From Planktothrix serta PCC 8927 (GTDB lineage Bacteria > Cyanobacteriota > Cyanobacteriia > Cyanobacteriales > Microcoleaceae): a stretch of DNA of 64,000 bases. Shown here piece by piece: positions 8,858-16,443 of this stretch (positions are counted from its first letter, which is position 1; each line of letters starts with the position of its first letter). Below the pieces are notes generated by a model. The model saw nothing but the letters and a program-made list of their open reading frames with translations, was not told where the DNA came from and searched no databases. The stretch is taken from NCBI RefSeq assembly GCF_900010725.2, contig NZ_LR734869.1, forward strand, positions 24,287-88,286, read 5' to 3'. The translations under genes and the position numbers were made by a program.

Positions 8858-9982
8858 ATGCCACGCTTTGTGCTATCTACCATAGGAACAAGTTTACTAA
8901 CTCAACAAATTGATCGAGATAATCGTGAAGAAACAGATTGGTCTAAAAGTCTTTCTAATCATGCCAATTTAAAACTCGATGAAACCCCGGAAAACATCAA
9001 ACAAATTATTAAGGAACTGCAAAAAAGAGCAACAGAAAAACTGAATCAAAACGATATTCCAAAAATTCGGCGTGCCAGTGCAGAACTTAATGGAATTTAT
9101 GGATTATATGAAGAACAATTAGAACAGGGAAAACAGGATATTCACTGGTTAGTTGCAACGGATACGGCACAGGGAGAAGCAACAGCAAAAATTGTCCAGT
9201 CATTTTTAGAAAAACATGGAATTGTTACACAAATCTTACAACCAAATAACCTATCTGCTACCAGTACCGAAGATTTTCAAAATGGTATTGATGAACTATT
9301 AAAATGGATTGATGATACGATCCCTGGATATCAAGATAGTGATTATCGAATTATTTTCAATTTAGTAGGTGGCTTCAAGAGCTTGCAGGCTTATCTAAAC
9401 ACAATTGGAATGTTTTATGCTAATGAAATAATTTATATTTTTGAAGGTGTTGGTTCAAAACTGATTACAATTCCTCGCTTACCCATTCAAATTGATACTT
9501 CAAAAATTCAACCTGTACAATTTGCTTTGATGGCTGCGGGAGCTTGGATTGAACAATCAAAACTTCAAGATGTTTATGAGACTTTGATTTTTTCGGTTGA
9601 TAATGAAGCCACGCTATCAAACTGGGGTCGATTAACTTGGAATAAAGTAAAATCTAAGTTCTTAGGAGGAGATTTATTAAAGTTTCCTCGGCTCCAATAT
9701 GAAGACAGTTTTATCAGGGATTATGGAAAAATTAATAATGTGAAAGAAAAAATTAAAATTCAAGAAGTATTGGCGAAAGTCTCTTATTTTTTATTAAAAT
9801 ATAATGGAGATACAGCACCTTTATGCCGAGATGGAGGTTTATTATATGAAGATTATGTAAATAAGGGCGGTATTGCACACTTTCGAGTGACTCAAGGTAT
9901 CAGGATTAGTTGTAGAACTTCTGAAGAAACACTCGTCCTTCGTCATTATGGGACTGAACCGGAAGTCAATAATAATCCTTAG
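8858..9982 (+). CDS. CARF protein with RelE-like C-terminal domain
   Basis: The first about 190 residues look like a CARF sensor of the APE2256 group: LSTIGTSLLTQQ at the N-terminus, then a second strand region with FNLVGGFKSLQAYL near residues 167-180. CARF domains bind cyclic oligoadenylate made by Cas10. The C-terminal about 110 residues resemble a RelE fold: a helical pair, then AHFRVTQGIRISCRTSEETLVLRHYG ... a string of strands ending EVNNNP. CARF-RelE effectors (Cami1 type) cleave ribosome-bound mRNA when activated. The gene stands between core subunits of the operon, so its dose tracks the complex. The RelE call is by pattern and is less sure than CARF. Confidence 0.7.
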   Translation: MPRFVLSTIGTSLLTQQIDRDNREETDWSKSLSNHANLKLDETPENIKQIIKELQKRATEKLNQNDIPKIRRASAELNGIYGLYEEQLEQGKQDIHWLVATDTAQGEATAKIVQSFLEKHGIVTQILQPNNLSATSTEDFQNGIDELLKWIDDTIPGYQDSDYRIIFNLVGGFKSLQAYLNTIGMFYANEIIYIFEGVGSKLITIPRLPIQIDTSKIQPVQFALMAAGAWIEQSKLQDVYETLIFSVDNEATLSNWGRLTWNKVKSKFLGGDLLKFPRLQYEDSFIRDYGKINNVKEKIKIQEVLAKVSYFLLKYNGDTAPLCRDGGLLYEDYVNKGGIAHFRVTQGIRISCRTSEETLVLRHYGTEPEVNNNP

Positions 9983-10023
9983 CACCACTATAATCAAACC
10001 CAAAAAATAATCGAGGTTAGTTT

Positions 10024-10878
10024 ATGTTTGACACCTTCAAAAATCGCTTAGAAATTACGGGAACTTTAACCACTGTCACGGCTTTAAGAATTAGTGCAGG
10101 ACGGTCTACAGAACCCATTGGATCAGATTTACCTGTAATTAAAGATGCGTTAGGTCGTCCTTTAATTCCAGGGTCAAGTTTTAAAGGAGCATTGCGATCG
10201 CGCTTAGAAAGTTTTTTAAGAGGAATATTAGGAAGCGATCGCCATCTCGTTGCTAACCCAGCGAATGAGAATGAATGGTCAATAAAAGCCGATGAAATGA
10301 AAAAGTTAAAGGAAAATTTCCAAGATGATTTAGCCTTAACTACCAAAATTCTTGAACAAACCGATCTCATTTCTCATTTATTTGGTTCCCCCTGGTTAGC
10401 GAGTAAATTCCAAGTGCGAGATTTAACTGTAATTCCTGATGCTTGGTTTGGACAATATCAAGAACGGGATGGAGTCGCCATTGATCGAGATACCGAAACC
10501 GCCGCCGATGGCAAACTCTATGATTTCCAAGTGGTTCCGGCTGCGACTCCCTTTGAATTTAAAGCCATTGTTGAGAATGCAAAAGCATGGGAATTAGGGT
10601 TATTAATGATTGGGTTACACCAATTTGAAAGCGAACAAATTCCATTAGGGGGAGGACGTTCACGGGGTTTGGGAGTTGTGAGTTTAAAAATTGATAAAAT
10701 GAAGTGGTTTGACTATCCTGAAGATCAACCCCATTTGCTTTTAGAGTATTTGAAGAAATTGGTAATGGAAGATGAAAGTGCCTATGAAGATGCAGAGTAT
10801 TTTAAAGATGATTGGATACAAAAATTAATTGAACACTTGACAGAAAAGATGAATCAAACAACTGCTGTAGAGAGGTAA
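10024..10878 (+). CDS. Csm3/Csx7-like Cas7 RAMP subunit
   Basis: A 284-residue RAMP protein. It has the N-terminal strand RLEITGTLTTVTALRISAG, then GSDLPVIKDALGRPLIPGSS with Asp35 in the catalytic position of Csm3 and the following SFKGALRS loop. It also carries the thumb-like segment GVAIDRDTETAADGKL and a glycine-rich loop PLGGGRSRGLGVV. Such subunits form the crRNA-binding backbone and cut target RNA every 6 nucleotides. Recognisable family: RAMP Csx7/SSO1426-like or Csm3. It follows the CARF gene by about 40 bases and has a HIP1 site inside. Confidence 0.85.
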   Translation: MFDTFKNRLEITGTLTTVTALRISAGRSTEPIGSDLPVIKDALGRPLIPGSSFKGALRSRLESFLRGILGSDRHLVANPANENEWSIKADEMKKLKENFQDDLALTTKILEQTDLISHLFGSPWLASKFQVRDLTVIPDAWFGQYQERDGVAIDRDTETAADGKLYDFQVVPAATPFEFKAIVENAKAWELGLLMIGLHQFESEQIPLGGGRSRGLGVVSLKIDKMKWFDYPEDQPHLLLEYLKKLVMEDESAYEDAEYFKDDWIQKLIEHLTEKMNQTTAVER

Positions 10879-10922
10879 AATTTATAGAAATGATTGAAAA
10901 ACCAAGCTAGAGGAAAGTTCAA

Positions 10923-11543
10923 ATGTCTTTTAGTCAGTATAAAAGTATTGGTGATGTTGTTAAAAAATTTCAGATTCACTATACTGAAAGTAACTTTGTA
11001 GCTGAAGTTCCCTTTAACATTTCCGACTATTTCCGAGAAGACTTAGAAATAGTAATGCGGGAAGGGGTTGTTGATAACTCAGAATATGCGATTTGCGAAA
11101 ACTTAATTTATCCTATTCTCAAAGAAGTTTGGAAATGGTATCGAAAATCCTTTGTTCTGTGGAGTCATCAATCTTTAACCTACGATGAGGAACTATCAGG
11201 TTTTCCAGAGTATATCTTAGCAAAGCGATCGCCCTTGGGAAAAGTTGTTTTTGACAAACCCTACTTTCTGTTAGTTGAAGCTAAACAAGATAAATTTGAT
11301 GAAGGATGGGGTCAATGTCTGGCAGAGATGATCGCAGCCCAACGCTTGAATGAAAATCCGAATATCACAATTTTTGGCATTGTTTCTAATGGAAAAATTT
11401 GGCAGTTTGGAAAATTAGAAGCAGATTGTTTTACTAAAAATGTGAGGTTCTACCTAATTCAAGAGTTAGATACTTTATTTGCCGCCGTGAACTTTATTTT
11501 CCAACAATCTCAAGTTCAACTTGAACAACTGATAGCAGTTTAA
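10923..11543 (+). CDS. PD-(D/E)XK-like protein embedded in the cas operon
   Basis: A 206-residue protein with restriction-nuclease-like elements: Glu59 in a helix (CENLIYPIL), Glu97 in GFPEYILAKR, Asp111, the core VEAKQ with Glu119 and Lys121, and then GWGQCLAEMIAAQ, where Gln131 fits the helix that often follows the core. Similar cyanobacterial proteins are usually annotated as hypothetical. It sits in the same direction between two RAMP genes, 44 bases after one and 28 before the next. It may be an accessory nuclease of this system or a passenger inserted without breaking the operon. No substrate can be told from sequence. Confidence 0.6.
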   Translation: MSFSQYKSIGDVVKKFQIHYTESNFVAEVPFNISDYFREDLEIVMREGVVDNSEYAICENLIYPILKEVWKWYRKSFVLWSHQSLTYDEELSGFPEYILAKRSPLGKVVFDKPYFLLVEAKQDKFDEGWGQCLAEMIAAQRLNENPNITIFGIVSNGKIWQFGKLEADCFTKNVRFYLIQELDTLFAAVNFIFQQSQVQLEQLIAV

Positions 11544-11571
11544 TTCCAAAACAACTCAATCCCATCTAACC

Positions 11572-12528
11572 ATGCACAAACGATTTGTTAACCATTGTAC
11601 CATTGAATTTAGCATTATTCCCGACGGGCCCATTTTAATTAAATCGGGAAAAGAAGGTGCAGATCCCACAAAACCTGATATGGAATTTGTCGAAACCTAC
11701 TATCAAGGGGGGCGTTCCATTTATCTCCCAGGAAGCAGTTTAAAAGGGGCAATTCGCGCCCATGCTGAACGGATTGTGAGAACAGTTGGTCAAGATAAAC
11801 GCTCCAATAATACTAATGTATTATGGGCGAATGATCCGTTAAATGACGATTACAATTATCTGCCTAATAATAAATTAGGAGACAAAGGAGATAAAATTTA
11901 TCAAATTTCTTCTTTTACTGATCAAATATTTGGCAATACTTCCTTAGCAAGTCGCTTTAGAATAGAAGATGCTTATCCTGTTGATAAAACCCAAGTAAAA
12001 ACCGAAGAACGCAATGGCGTTGCGATTGATCGAGTGTTTGGTTCCGTTGCTGTTGGGCCGTTTAATTATCAAGTTTGTACATCGGGAGAATTTAGCACTA
12101 AAATTCATCTTAAAAACTTTACTTTAGCGCAATTAGGACTGATTGGTTTAGTATTACGAGACTTAAATGATGGTTGGTTTGGATTAGGTTTTGCCAAATC
12201 TCGCGGGATGGGAACAGTACAAGTTAAATTAAACAAAGCTGTTGTTCAATATCCAGGTTGTGTGTTAGAACAAGATCGAATCAAACTGTTAGGAAGTGAT
12301 AAAACTTGGGGAACCACACAACTGATCGGAGTTGGTGAGTTTCTATCTTCAGAAGAAGCACAAACCTATGGTTTTCCCTCAAATGATCATCAAGAAACTC
12401 CCGTTAAAGGTCAAGAGATGGACTTAGGATTAGGAGTTGAATTAACCTGGGAAGGAGATGTACAAGTTAAAGATTTATTCACAAAATCCGTGAAGGCTTG
12501 GAAACAAAAAGTTGAGGTGAAAGCATGA
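11572..12528 (+). CDS. Cas7-type RAMP subunit
   Basis: At 318 residues it carries the RAMP pattern: an N-terminal strand CTIEFSIIPDGPILIKSG, then TKPDMEFVET with Asp36 in the place of the Csm3 catalytic Asp, IYLPGSSLKGAIRAHAE, the NGVAIDRVFGSV thumb-like segment and a glycine-rich GFAKSRGMGTVQV loop. The GVAIDR segment is shared with the RAMP protein at 10024, so the two are probably paralogues that form adjacent backbone positions. It overlaps the following gene by ATGA. The C-terminal about 90 residues extend beyond the RAMP fold and may contact neighbouring subunits. Confidence 0.84.
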   Translation: MHKRFVNHCTIEFSIIPDGPILIKSGKEGADPTKPDMEFVETYYQGGRSIYLPGSSLKGAIRAHAERIVRTVGQDKRSNNTNVLWANDPLNDDYNYLPNNKLGDKGDKIYQISSFTDQIFGNTSLASRFRIEDAYPVDKTQVKTEERNGVAIDRVFGSVAVGPFNYQVCTSGEFSTKIHLKNFTLAQLGLIGLVLRDLNDGWFGLGFAKSRGMGTVQVKLNKAVVQYPGCVLEQDRIKLLGSDKTWGTTQLIGVGEFLSSEEAQTYGFPSNDHQETPVKGQEMDLGLGVELTWEGDVQVKDLFTKSVKAWKQKVEVKA

Positions 12529-13019
12529 GTGCATTTGTAGGAACAAAAGAACATTTAGAGGTGATACAATTGCAAGAAATGATTAAAAGTTTATTTCCTG
12601 AACCTGCTTATTTCTGTGAACGAAAGCCGGATAAAATAGAACCCTTTAAACTAGAACCCTTTAAACCAGGATTTCCTCAAGATTTTGCCCCCGAAGGACA
12701 AATTTTTAATCAGCAAAGGGAACTGAGATGGAAAAAAACTAGAAAAGGGTTCAGTGTTTTATTATTGAGTTTAGATGAACCCCAAACTCATACTCTGAAC
12801 AAACTTAAAAATAACTGGAAAACCGAAGATCTTAACTGGAAAACCGAAGACCGAAACGCCCATATTTATCGCCAAAGTGAAACTCGGTTTCCGAAAGGAG
12901 TTCATGCGTTATCAGCAGAAATAGATCAAAATAACTTTCCTCTCGGTCAACGTTATTTTCAAGATGCTGATACCGCTACGATTCATTTTATTGCACTTAC
13001 GTTAATAAAACCCCTATGA
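12525..13019 (+). CDS. Csx19-like protein of the III-D complex
   Basis: This 164-residue protein begins MSAFVGTKEHLEVIQ and contains GQIFNQQRELRWKKTRKG followed by FSVLLLSL, a pattern I associate with Csx19 (TIGR03984), a small subunit limited to subtype III-D systems. It is coupled to both neighbouring RAMP genes by 4-base overlaps, which argues for a stoichiometric complex component. Two short tandem duplications are visible: EPFKLEPFKPGF near residues 38-49 and NWKTEDLNWKTEDRN near residues 106-120, the latter by a repeated 18-base unit. No catalytic motif is seen. Confidence 0.6.
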   Translation: MSAFVGTKEHLEVIQLQEMIKSLFPEPAYFCERKPDKIEPFKLEPFKPGFPQDFAPEGQIFNQQRELRWKKTRKGFSVLLLSLDEPQTHTLNKLKNNWKTEDLNWKTEDRNAHIYRQSETRFPKGVHALSAEIDQNNFPLGQRYFQDADTATIHFIALTLIKPL

Positions 13020-14068
13020 CCTACAATAAACCAACCTCCAGACAAAGTAATTCTGCCGCCTCTTCGAGAAGCAATTTCTCGGACGGGGAACAAGTTCCTA
13101 AACCCTATTCAATGGTTTCTTTACCCAAACCTGCACCCCAACGTAAACCCCCCGTAGGTCAGGAACAGTTTAAACTCAAGCGTTTAAGCGGTAAAATTTC
13201 CTTGCGTTTAACAGTAAAAACAGCCACCTTTATTGCGTCTGGGGTGGTAGCAATGGGAACTGATGTTTCTAGCCTTAATAAAAATATTCCTCTGATTAAA
13301 GTTGCGGTGAGTCAAGGGGAAAAGATTATTATTCCTGGGAGTTCTTTAAAAGGCGTTGTCCGTTCAACCTATGAGGCAATAACCTCTAGTTGTTTGTGTA
13401 AAACAAGAGCAAGAAAAGAAAATATTCCAGAAGGATATTCTGAATGTAAAGATAAAACTAAACTCTGTCCCGCTTGTCAAGTTTTTGGGGCAATGGGATG
13501 GCAGGGTTTAATCTCGTTTCAAGATGCTGTTGCAGAAACCATTAAACCTAGTGTCGGGTTTATGCCGTCTTTATATGCACCCCGAACTAGCCGTAAAGCT
13601 TATTTTTTAAATGGAAAAGTTGCAGGGAGAAAATTTTATTATCATGCGATTAAAGCCGTTGATAAAGGACAACGCGGCATTCCAGTTCAGCAAGCTGGGG
13701 CAGAATTAACCCTAACAACGCAACTGCGATTTATGAATTTAACAGAAGCGGAATTAGGAACGCTTTTAATTGTTTTAGGACAAGATCAGAATAACTATTT
13801 TGCCCTCAAGGTGGGAGGGGGTAAACCGATTGGCATGGGAACAATGACGGTAGAAGTGACAGAAATAGAACATTCCGAAAATGTTAAAAATCGCTATCTT
13901 TCTTATACGCTTTCTGAAGATAATACTTTAACTGGGGATAAGCTGAAACAGTTTATTCAAAAAAATGTTAATGCTGCCAAAACCTTAGTTCAAGCTGACC
14001 AATTAAAGCAATTAAAAGCAATTCTGGAATATCCTACAAAACGGACTGCACCGGAGGGAATGTATTAA
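13016..14068 (+). CDS. Cas7-type RAMP with cysteine-rich insertion
   Basis: The 350-residue protein has a polar, probably disordered N-terminal 50 residues. A RAMP domain follows: ISLRLTVKTATFIASG, Asp83 in GTDVSSLNKNIPLIK, and IIIPGSSLKGVVRS. Cysteines at 126, 128, 144, 151 and 154 (the last two in CPACQVFG) form a likely zinc site. A glycine-rich loop VGGGKPIGMGTM lies near the C-terminus. It resembles the Csm5/TIGR03986-like group of RAMPs, often at the crRNA 3' end, but this placement is inferred. It overlaps the gene before by 4 bases and the next by one base (TAATG). Confidence 0.8.
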   Translation: MTYNKPTSRQSNSAASSRSNFSDGEQVPKPYSMVSLPKPAPQRKPPVGQEQFKLKRLSGKISLRLTVKTATFIASGVVAMGTDVSSLNKNIPLIKVAVSQGEKIIIPGSSLKGVVRSTYEAITSSCLCKTRARKENIPEGYSECKDKTKLCPACQVFGAMGWQGLISFQDAVAETIKPSVGFMPSLYAPRTSRKAYFLNGKVAGRKFYYHAIKAVDKGQRGIPVQQAGAELTLTTQLRFMNLTEAELGTLLIVLGQDQNNYFALKVGGGKPIGMGTMTVEVTEIEHSENVKNRYLSYTLSEDNTLTGDKLKQFIQKNVNAAKTLVQADQLKQLKAILEYPTKRTAPEGMY

Positions 14069-14703
14069 TGTTAGAAACCGTTGAATTAAAAGAAATCCAC
14101 TGGCAAGCGGCTCATGCGGTTGCGATTGAATTAGTTAAAAATGAGACTGATCCGAATGAGTTAAGTAAAGCCGTCTCCTATCTTAGTGCCTATGGAGAAC
14201 GGCAAGATGCCGGAAGCAAGTTTTTGAGTTATTTAATAACTTTAGCTAAAAATGGCGATCGCATTGGACACAGTAAAACCACAATTGAATATTACAAAGC
14301 CATTGAAGCCGCCTGTCAAAAACATCTCAAAGCTTATCAAAATAACGTTCCAGTATTATTACAAATTTTAGGCTGGGTGGTGCGGCTGATGCGGTATTAC
14401 AAAGATGCTGTACCAATGGGAGAACTCAACGCTGTCGAAACCGCAGCCCCCATCGAGTCAGAACGTCAAGCGGAAATTGCTGAAGTTTTGGCATCTCAGG
14501 AATTTACAGTGGGACAGCAGTTAGATGCAATGATTACCAGTATTAAGGGTAACAAAGTCACTTATGAGATCTTGGGAGCAATTAAGTTAACTCAGAAGGA
14601 ACCAAAGCTGGCAGGTATGCTAAAAGAGGGACAGCAAGTTAAGGCGGAAATTGCGGAGTTGAAGGAGGATGGTGGGGTTAAGAAGGTGAAAGTTCTAAAT
14701 TAG
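14068..14703 (+). CDS. Unrecognised protein of the cas operon
   Basis: A 211-residue protein whose start codon shares a base with the stop of the preceding RAMP gene, so it is translated with the complex. The first about 130 residues look helical (HWQAAHAVAIELVKNE, YLSAYGERQDAGSKFLSYLI), reminiscent of a small Cas11-type subunit. After a linker with ETAAPIESERQAEI, the last about 60 residues (KVTYEILGAIKLTQKEPKL ... VKAEIAELK) look like a small beta barrel such as an OB fold. I do not recognise the family. It could be a second small subunit with a nucleic-acid-binding tail. Confidence 0.7.
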   Translation: MLETVELKEIHWQAAHAVAIELVKNETDPNELSKAVSYLSAYGERQDAGSKFLSYLITLAKNGDRIGHSKTTIEYYKAIEAACQKHLKAYQNNVPVLLQILGWVVRLMRYYKDAVPMGELNAVETAAPIESERQAEIAEVLASQEFTVGQQLDAMITSIKGNKVTYEILGAIKLTQKEPKLAGMLKEGQQVKAEIAELKEDGGVKKVKVLN

Positions 14704-14762
14704 TTGTCATTTTTAGTTTCAGCAGCTATAATGGAACAGTCCTAACTAAATCAAAAACCAAT

Positions 14763-15143
14763 ATGGATAGAATATCCTGGGATGACTCTAGCGGTCAAAC
14801 AAGTAACTACTCGATTAATCCAGCATCGCAAAGTTCAAGTTATTCGGGCAAACCCGCCAAAAACCAAACTTCCACTCACAGTAACAAAACACGAGATACA
14901 GTAATTACTCCACAGTTCCGAGAAGATTTAAGAAACTGGATAAAAGATGATTGCGACATTGCCTCAAAGGTATTAGAGTTAGTTGAGCTTGTGATGCGTG
15001 ACCCTTTCAAAGGTCGAGGTAAACCAGAAAAACTGAAGTATGAGAAGAATGTCTGGTCGCGTCGCATCACAGAGGAGCATCGGTTAGTCTATAAAGTCAC
15101 CGATGGCCGAATTGATTTTCTTCAAGCACGCTATCATAATTAA
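14763..15143 (+). CDS. YoeB/Txe-like toxin with N-terminal extension
   Basis: Residues 47-126 match the YoeB family of ribosome-dependent mRNA interferases: TPQFREDLRNWIKDD, DPFKGRGKPEKLKY, WSRRITEEHRLVYKVTD and a terminal RYHN. The usual ending is RYHY or RYHH, so the final catalytic-type aromatic residue is replaced by Asn126. Residues 1-46 are an unusual Ser/Asn/Thr-rich extension not expected in this about 85-residue family. The gene is 59 bases after the last cas gene in the same direction. The nearby antitoxin lies downstream rather than upstream, opposite to the usual yefM-yoeB order, and 138 bases away. Confidence 0.8.
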   Translation: MDRISWDDSSGQTSNYSINPASQSSSYSGKPAKNQTSTHSNKTRDTVITPQFREDLRNWIKDDCDIASKVLELVELVMRDPFKGRGKPEKLKYEKNVWSRRITEEHRLVYKVTDGRIDFLQARYHN

Positions 15144-15281
15144 CTAAATCAATGTTGGGGGTCTGGAGCCTTTTCAAGATCCCCTCCTAGCAGGTTTACT
15201 TAACCAAAGTGACCATTGAAACTAATAAAGTACCCAGTCTTTATCTGTTACAAATATTTATTTATATGGAATTAGTTGAAA

Positions 15282-15569
15282 ATGTCTATTCAAGATACAT
15301 ACACCTATAACTACGCTCATACACACCTAGATCAACTTTGCGATCAAGTATTGGACAATCAAGAAGTAGTAGTTATTAATTATTCTAGCAAAGGAAAAGT
15401 TGCTCTTATTCCTGCTTCTGAATTAGAGAGTTTACGAGAGACTGTTTATCTTCTTGGGTCTGCAAATAATGCAACTCGTTTATTTGCTGCTTTAGAAAAA
15501 GCCAATAGTAATACCCTTAAACCTCAAACTATCAGTGAGTTACGCGAAGAGCTAGGTTTTTATGATTGA
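15282..15569 (+). CDS. Phd/YefM-family antitoxin
   Basis: The 95-residue product looks like a Phd/YefM antitoxin: TYNYAHTHLDQLCDQVLDNQ, then VVVINYSSKGKVALIPASEL, the DNA-binding N-terminal domain that also autoregulates its promoter, and a C-terminal helical toxin-neutralising tail ending ELREELGFYD. I chose the ATG at 15282 (MSIQDTY). An ATG overlapping its stop codon would normally open a toxin gene, but that frame ends after 21 codons because it runs into a CRISPR repeat relic. The antitoxin is therefore either orphan or paired with the YoeB-like gene upstream. Confidence 0.82.
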   Translation: MSIQDTYTYNYAHTHLDQLCDQVLDNQEVVVINYSSKGKVALIPASELESLRETVYLLGSANNATRLFAALEKANSNTLKPQTISELREELGFYD

Positions 15570-15673
15570 ATATCTTTTACATCCTCGCAAGGGGACGGAA
15601 ACTAAACTCCGTGAGATGCTGGATTGATCGATTATTACGTCATCCCATCTCTTTCCCCGCAAGGGGACTAAAC
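15566..15673 (+). CRISPR. Two-repeat CRISPR relic
   Basis: Two decayed copies of the array 1 repeat lie in plus-strand reading orientation. The first ends CTCGCAAGGGGACGGAAAC at 15602; the second ends TTTCCCCGCAAGGGGAC plus TAAAC at 15673. Both keep TATCTTTT- or CATCTCTTT-like sequence upstream of the hairpin, with small insertions. About 34 bases lie between them, a normal spacer length. The orientation is opposite to that of array 1. I take this as the remains of an older array rather than an active one; the repeats differ too much from the consensus for sure Cas6 processing. Confidence 0.7.
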
Positions 15674-15764
15674 ATAAAACTCAACCAACTGTCAAAACTG
15701 CCAGCTTTCAGACTTGAGAAGTTATTCTTAAAATATCTGCTAGTGTAATTTCTCATACTTCGCC

Positions 15765-16379
15765 ATGACTCTAACCTCAATTCCAACTCAACAACAACTC
15801 ACCTTTACACAATTTTTAGAACAACTCCCTAATGAAGCAGGACGTTATGAACTGGTGAATGGAGAAATTGTGAGAACGTTACCCACTCGACAGCATGAAG
15901 ATATTGCTGATTTTATTGCTGATGCGTTTAAAAATGAAGTCAAACGGTGTGATCTTAACTATCGAGTTTCTGATCGAATTGTCATTAGGACATTAACCCC
16001 GATAGGAACAGAACAAGGAAGACAACCGGATGTCAGTGTTGTTGATAAAACCCTATGGGAATTAAATCGCAATGCTTATACTGCATTTGTTGATCCGCTT
16101 CAGGTAGCGGTTGAGGTAGTTTCAACAAATTGGGAAGATGATTATGTCGATAAATTAGATGAATATCAACGCTTAGGAATTGCTGAATATTGGATAGTAG
16201 ATTATTTAGCGATCGCATCTCGTTCTTATTTAGGAAACCCTAAAGTTCCGACTATTTTTGTTTATCAAGTTGATGAAACAGGAAATTATCAACGTCAATC
16301 TTATCAAGGATCTGATTTAATTTTATCTCTCACCTTCCCTGAACTACAATTAACCGTTGAACAAATCTTAAATGTTTAA
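15765..16379 (+). CDS. Uma2 family (DUF820) endonuclease-like protein
   Basis: The 204-residue protein has the features of the cyanobacterial Uma2 family, which carries a PD-(D/E)XK nuclease fold: RYELVNGEIVRTLP near the N-terminus, GRQPDVSVVDK with the core Asp, VAVEVVSTNW with the core Glu, DYVDKLDEYQRLGIAEYWI and VDY. These proteins are very numerous and spread in cyanobacteria; their biological role is not established. The start ATG at 15765 fits the usual N-terminus (MTLTSIPTQQQLTFTQFLEQ). It separates the cas operon from the leftward Cas6 gene. Confidence 0.85.
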   Translation: MTLTSIPTQQQLTFTQFLEQLPNEAGRYELVNGEIVRTLPTRQHEDIADFIADAFKNEVKRCDLNYRVSDRIVIRTLTPIGTEQGRQPDVSVVDKTLWELNRNAYTAFVDPLQVAVEVVSTNWEDDYVDKLDEYQRLGIAEYWIVDYLAIASRSYLGNPKVPTIFVYQVDETGNYQRQSYQGSDLILSLTFPELQLTVEQILNV

Positions 16380-16443
16380 TTGTTATGTTTATTGCGAAGA
16401 AAGTTAAACTAGGATAGTTATGGGATGCAGCGCTGAAGCGCAA

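Noticed and set aside
8858-9982. Csm6/Csx1-type HEPN effector
   Set aside because: No RxxxxH HEPN motif is visible in the C-terminal part; the strand pattern fits RelE better.
15566-15748. 60-codon frame after the antitoxin
   Set aside because: It consists of the degenerate CRISPR repeats and spacer; the apparent toxin start overlapping the antitoxin stop ends after 21 codons.
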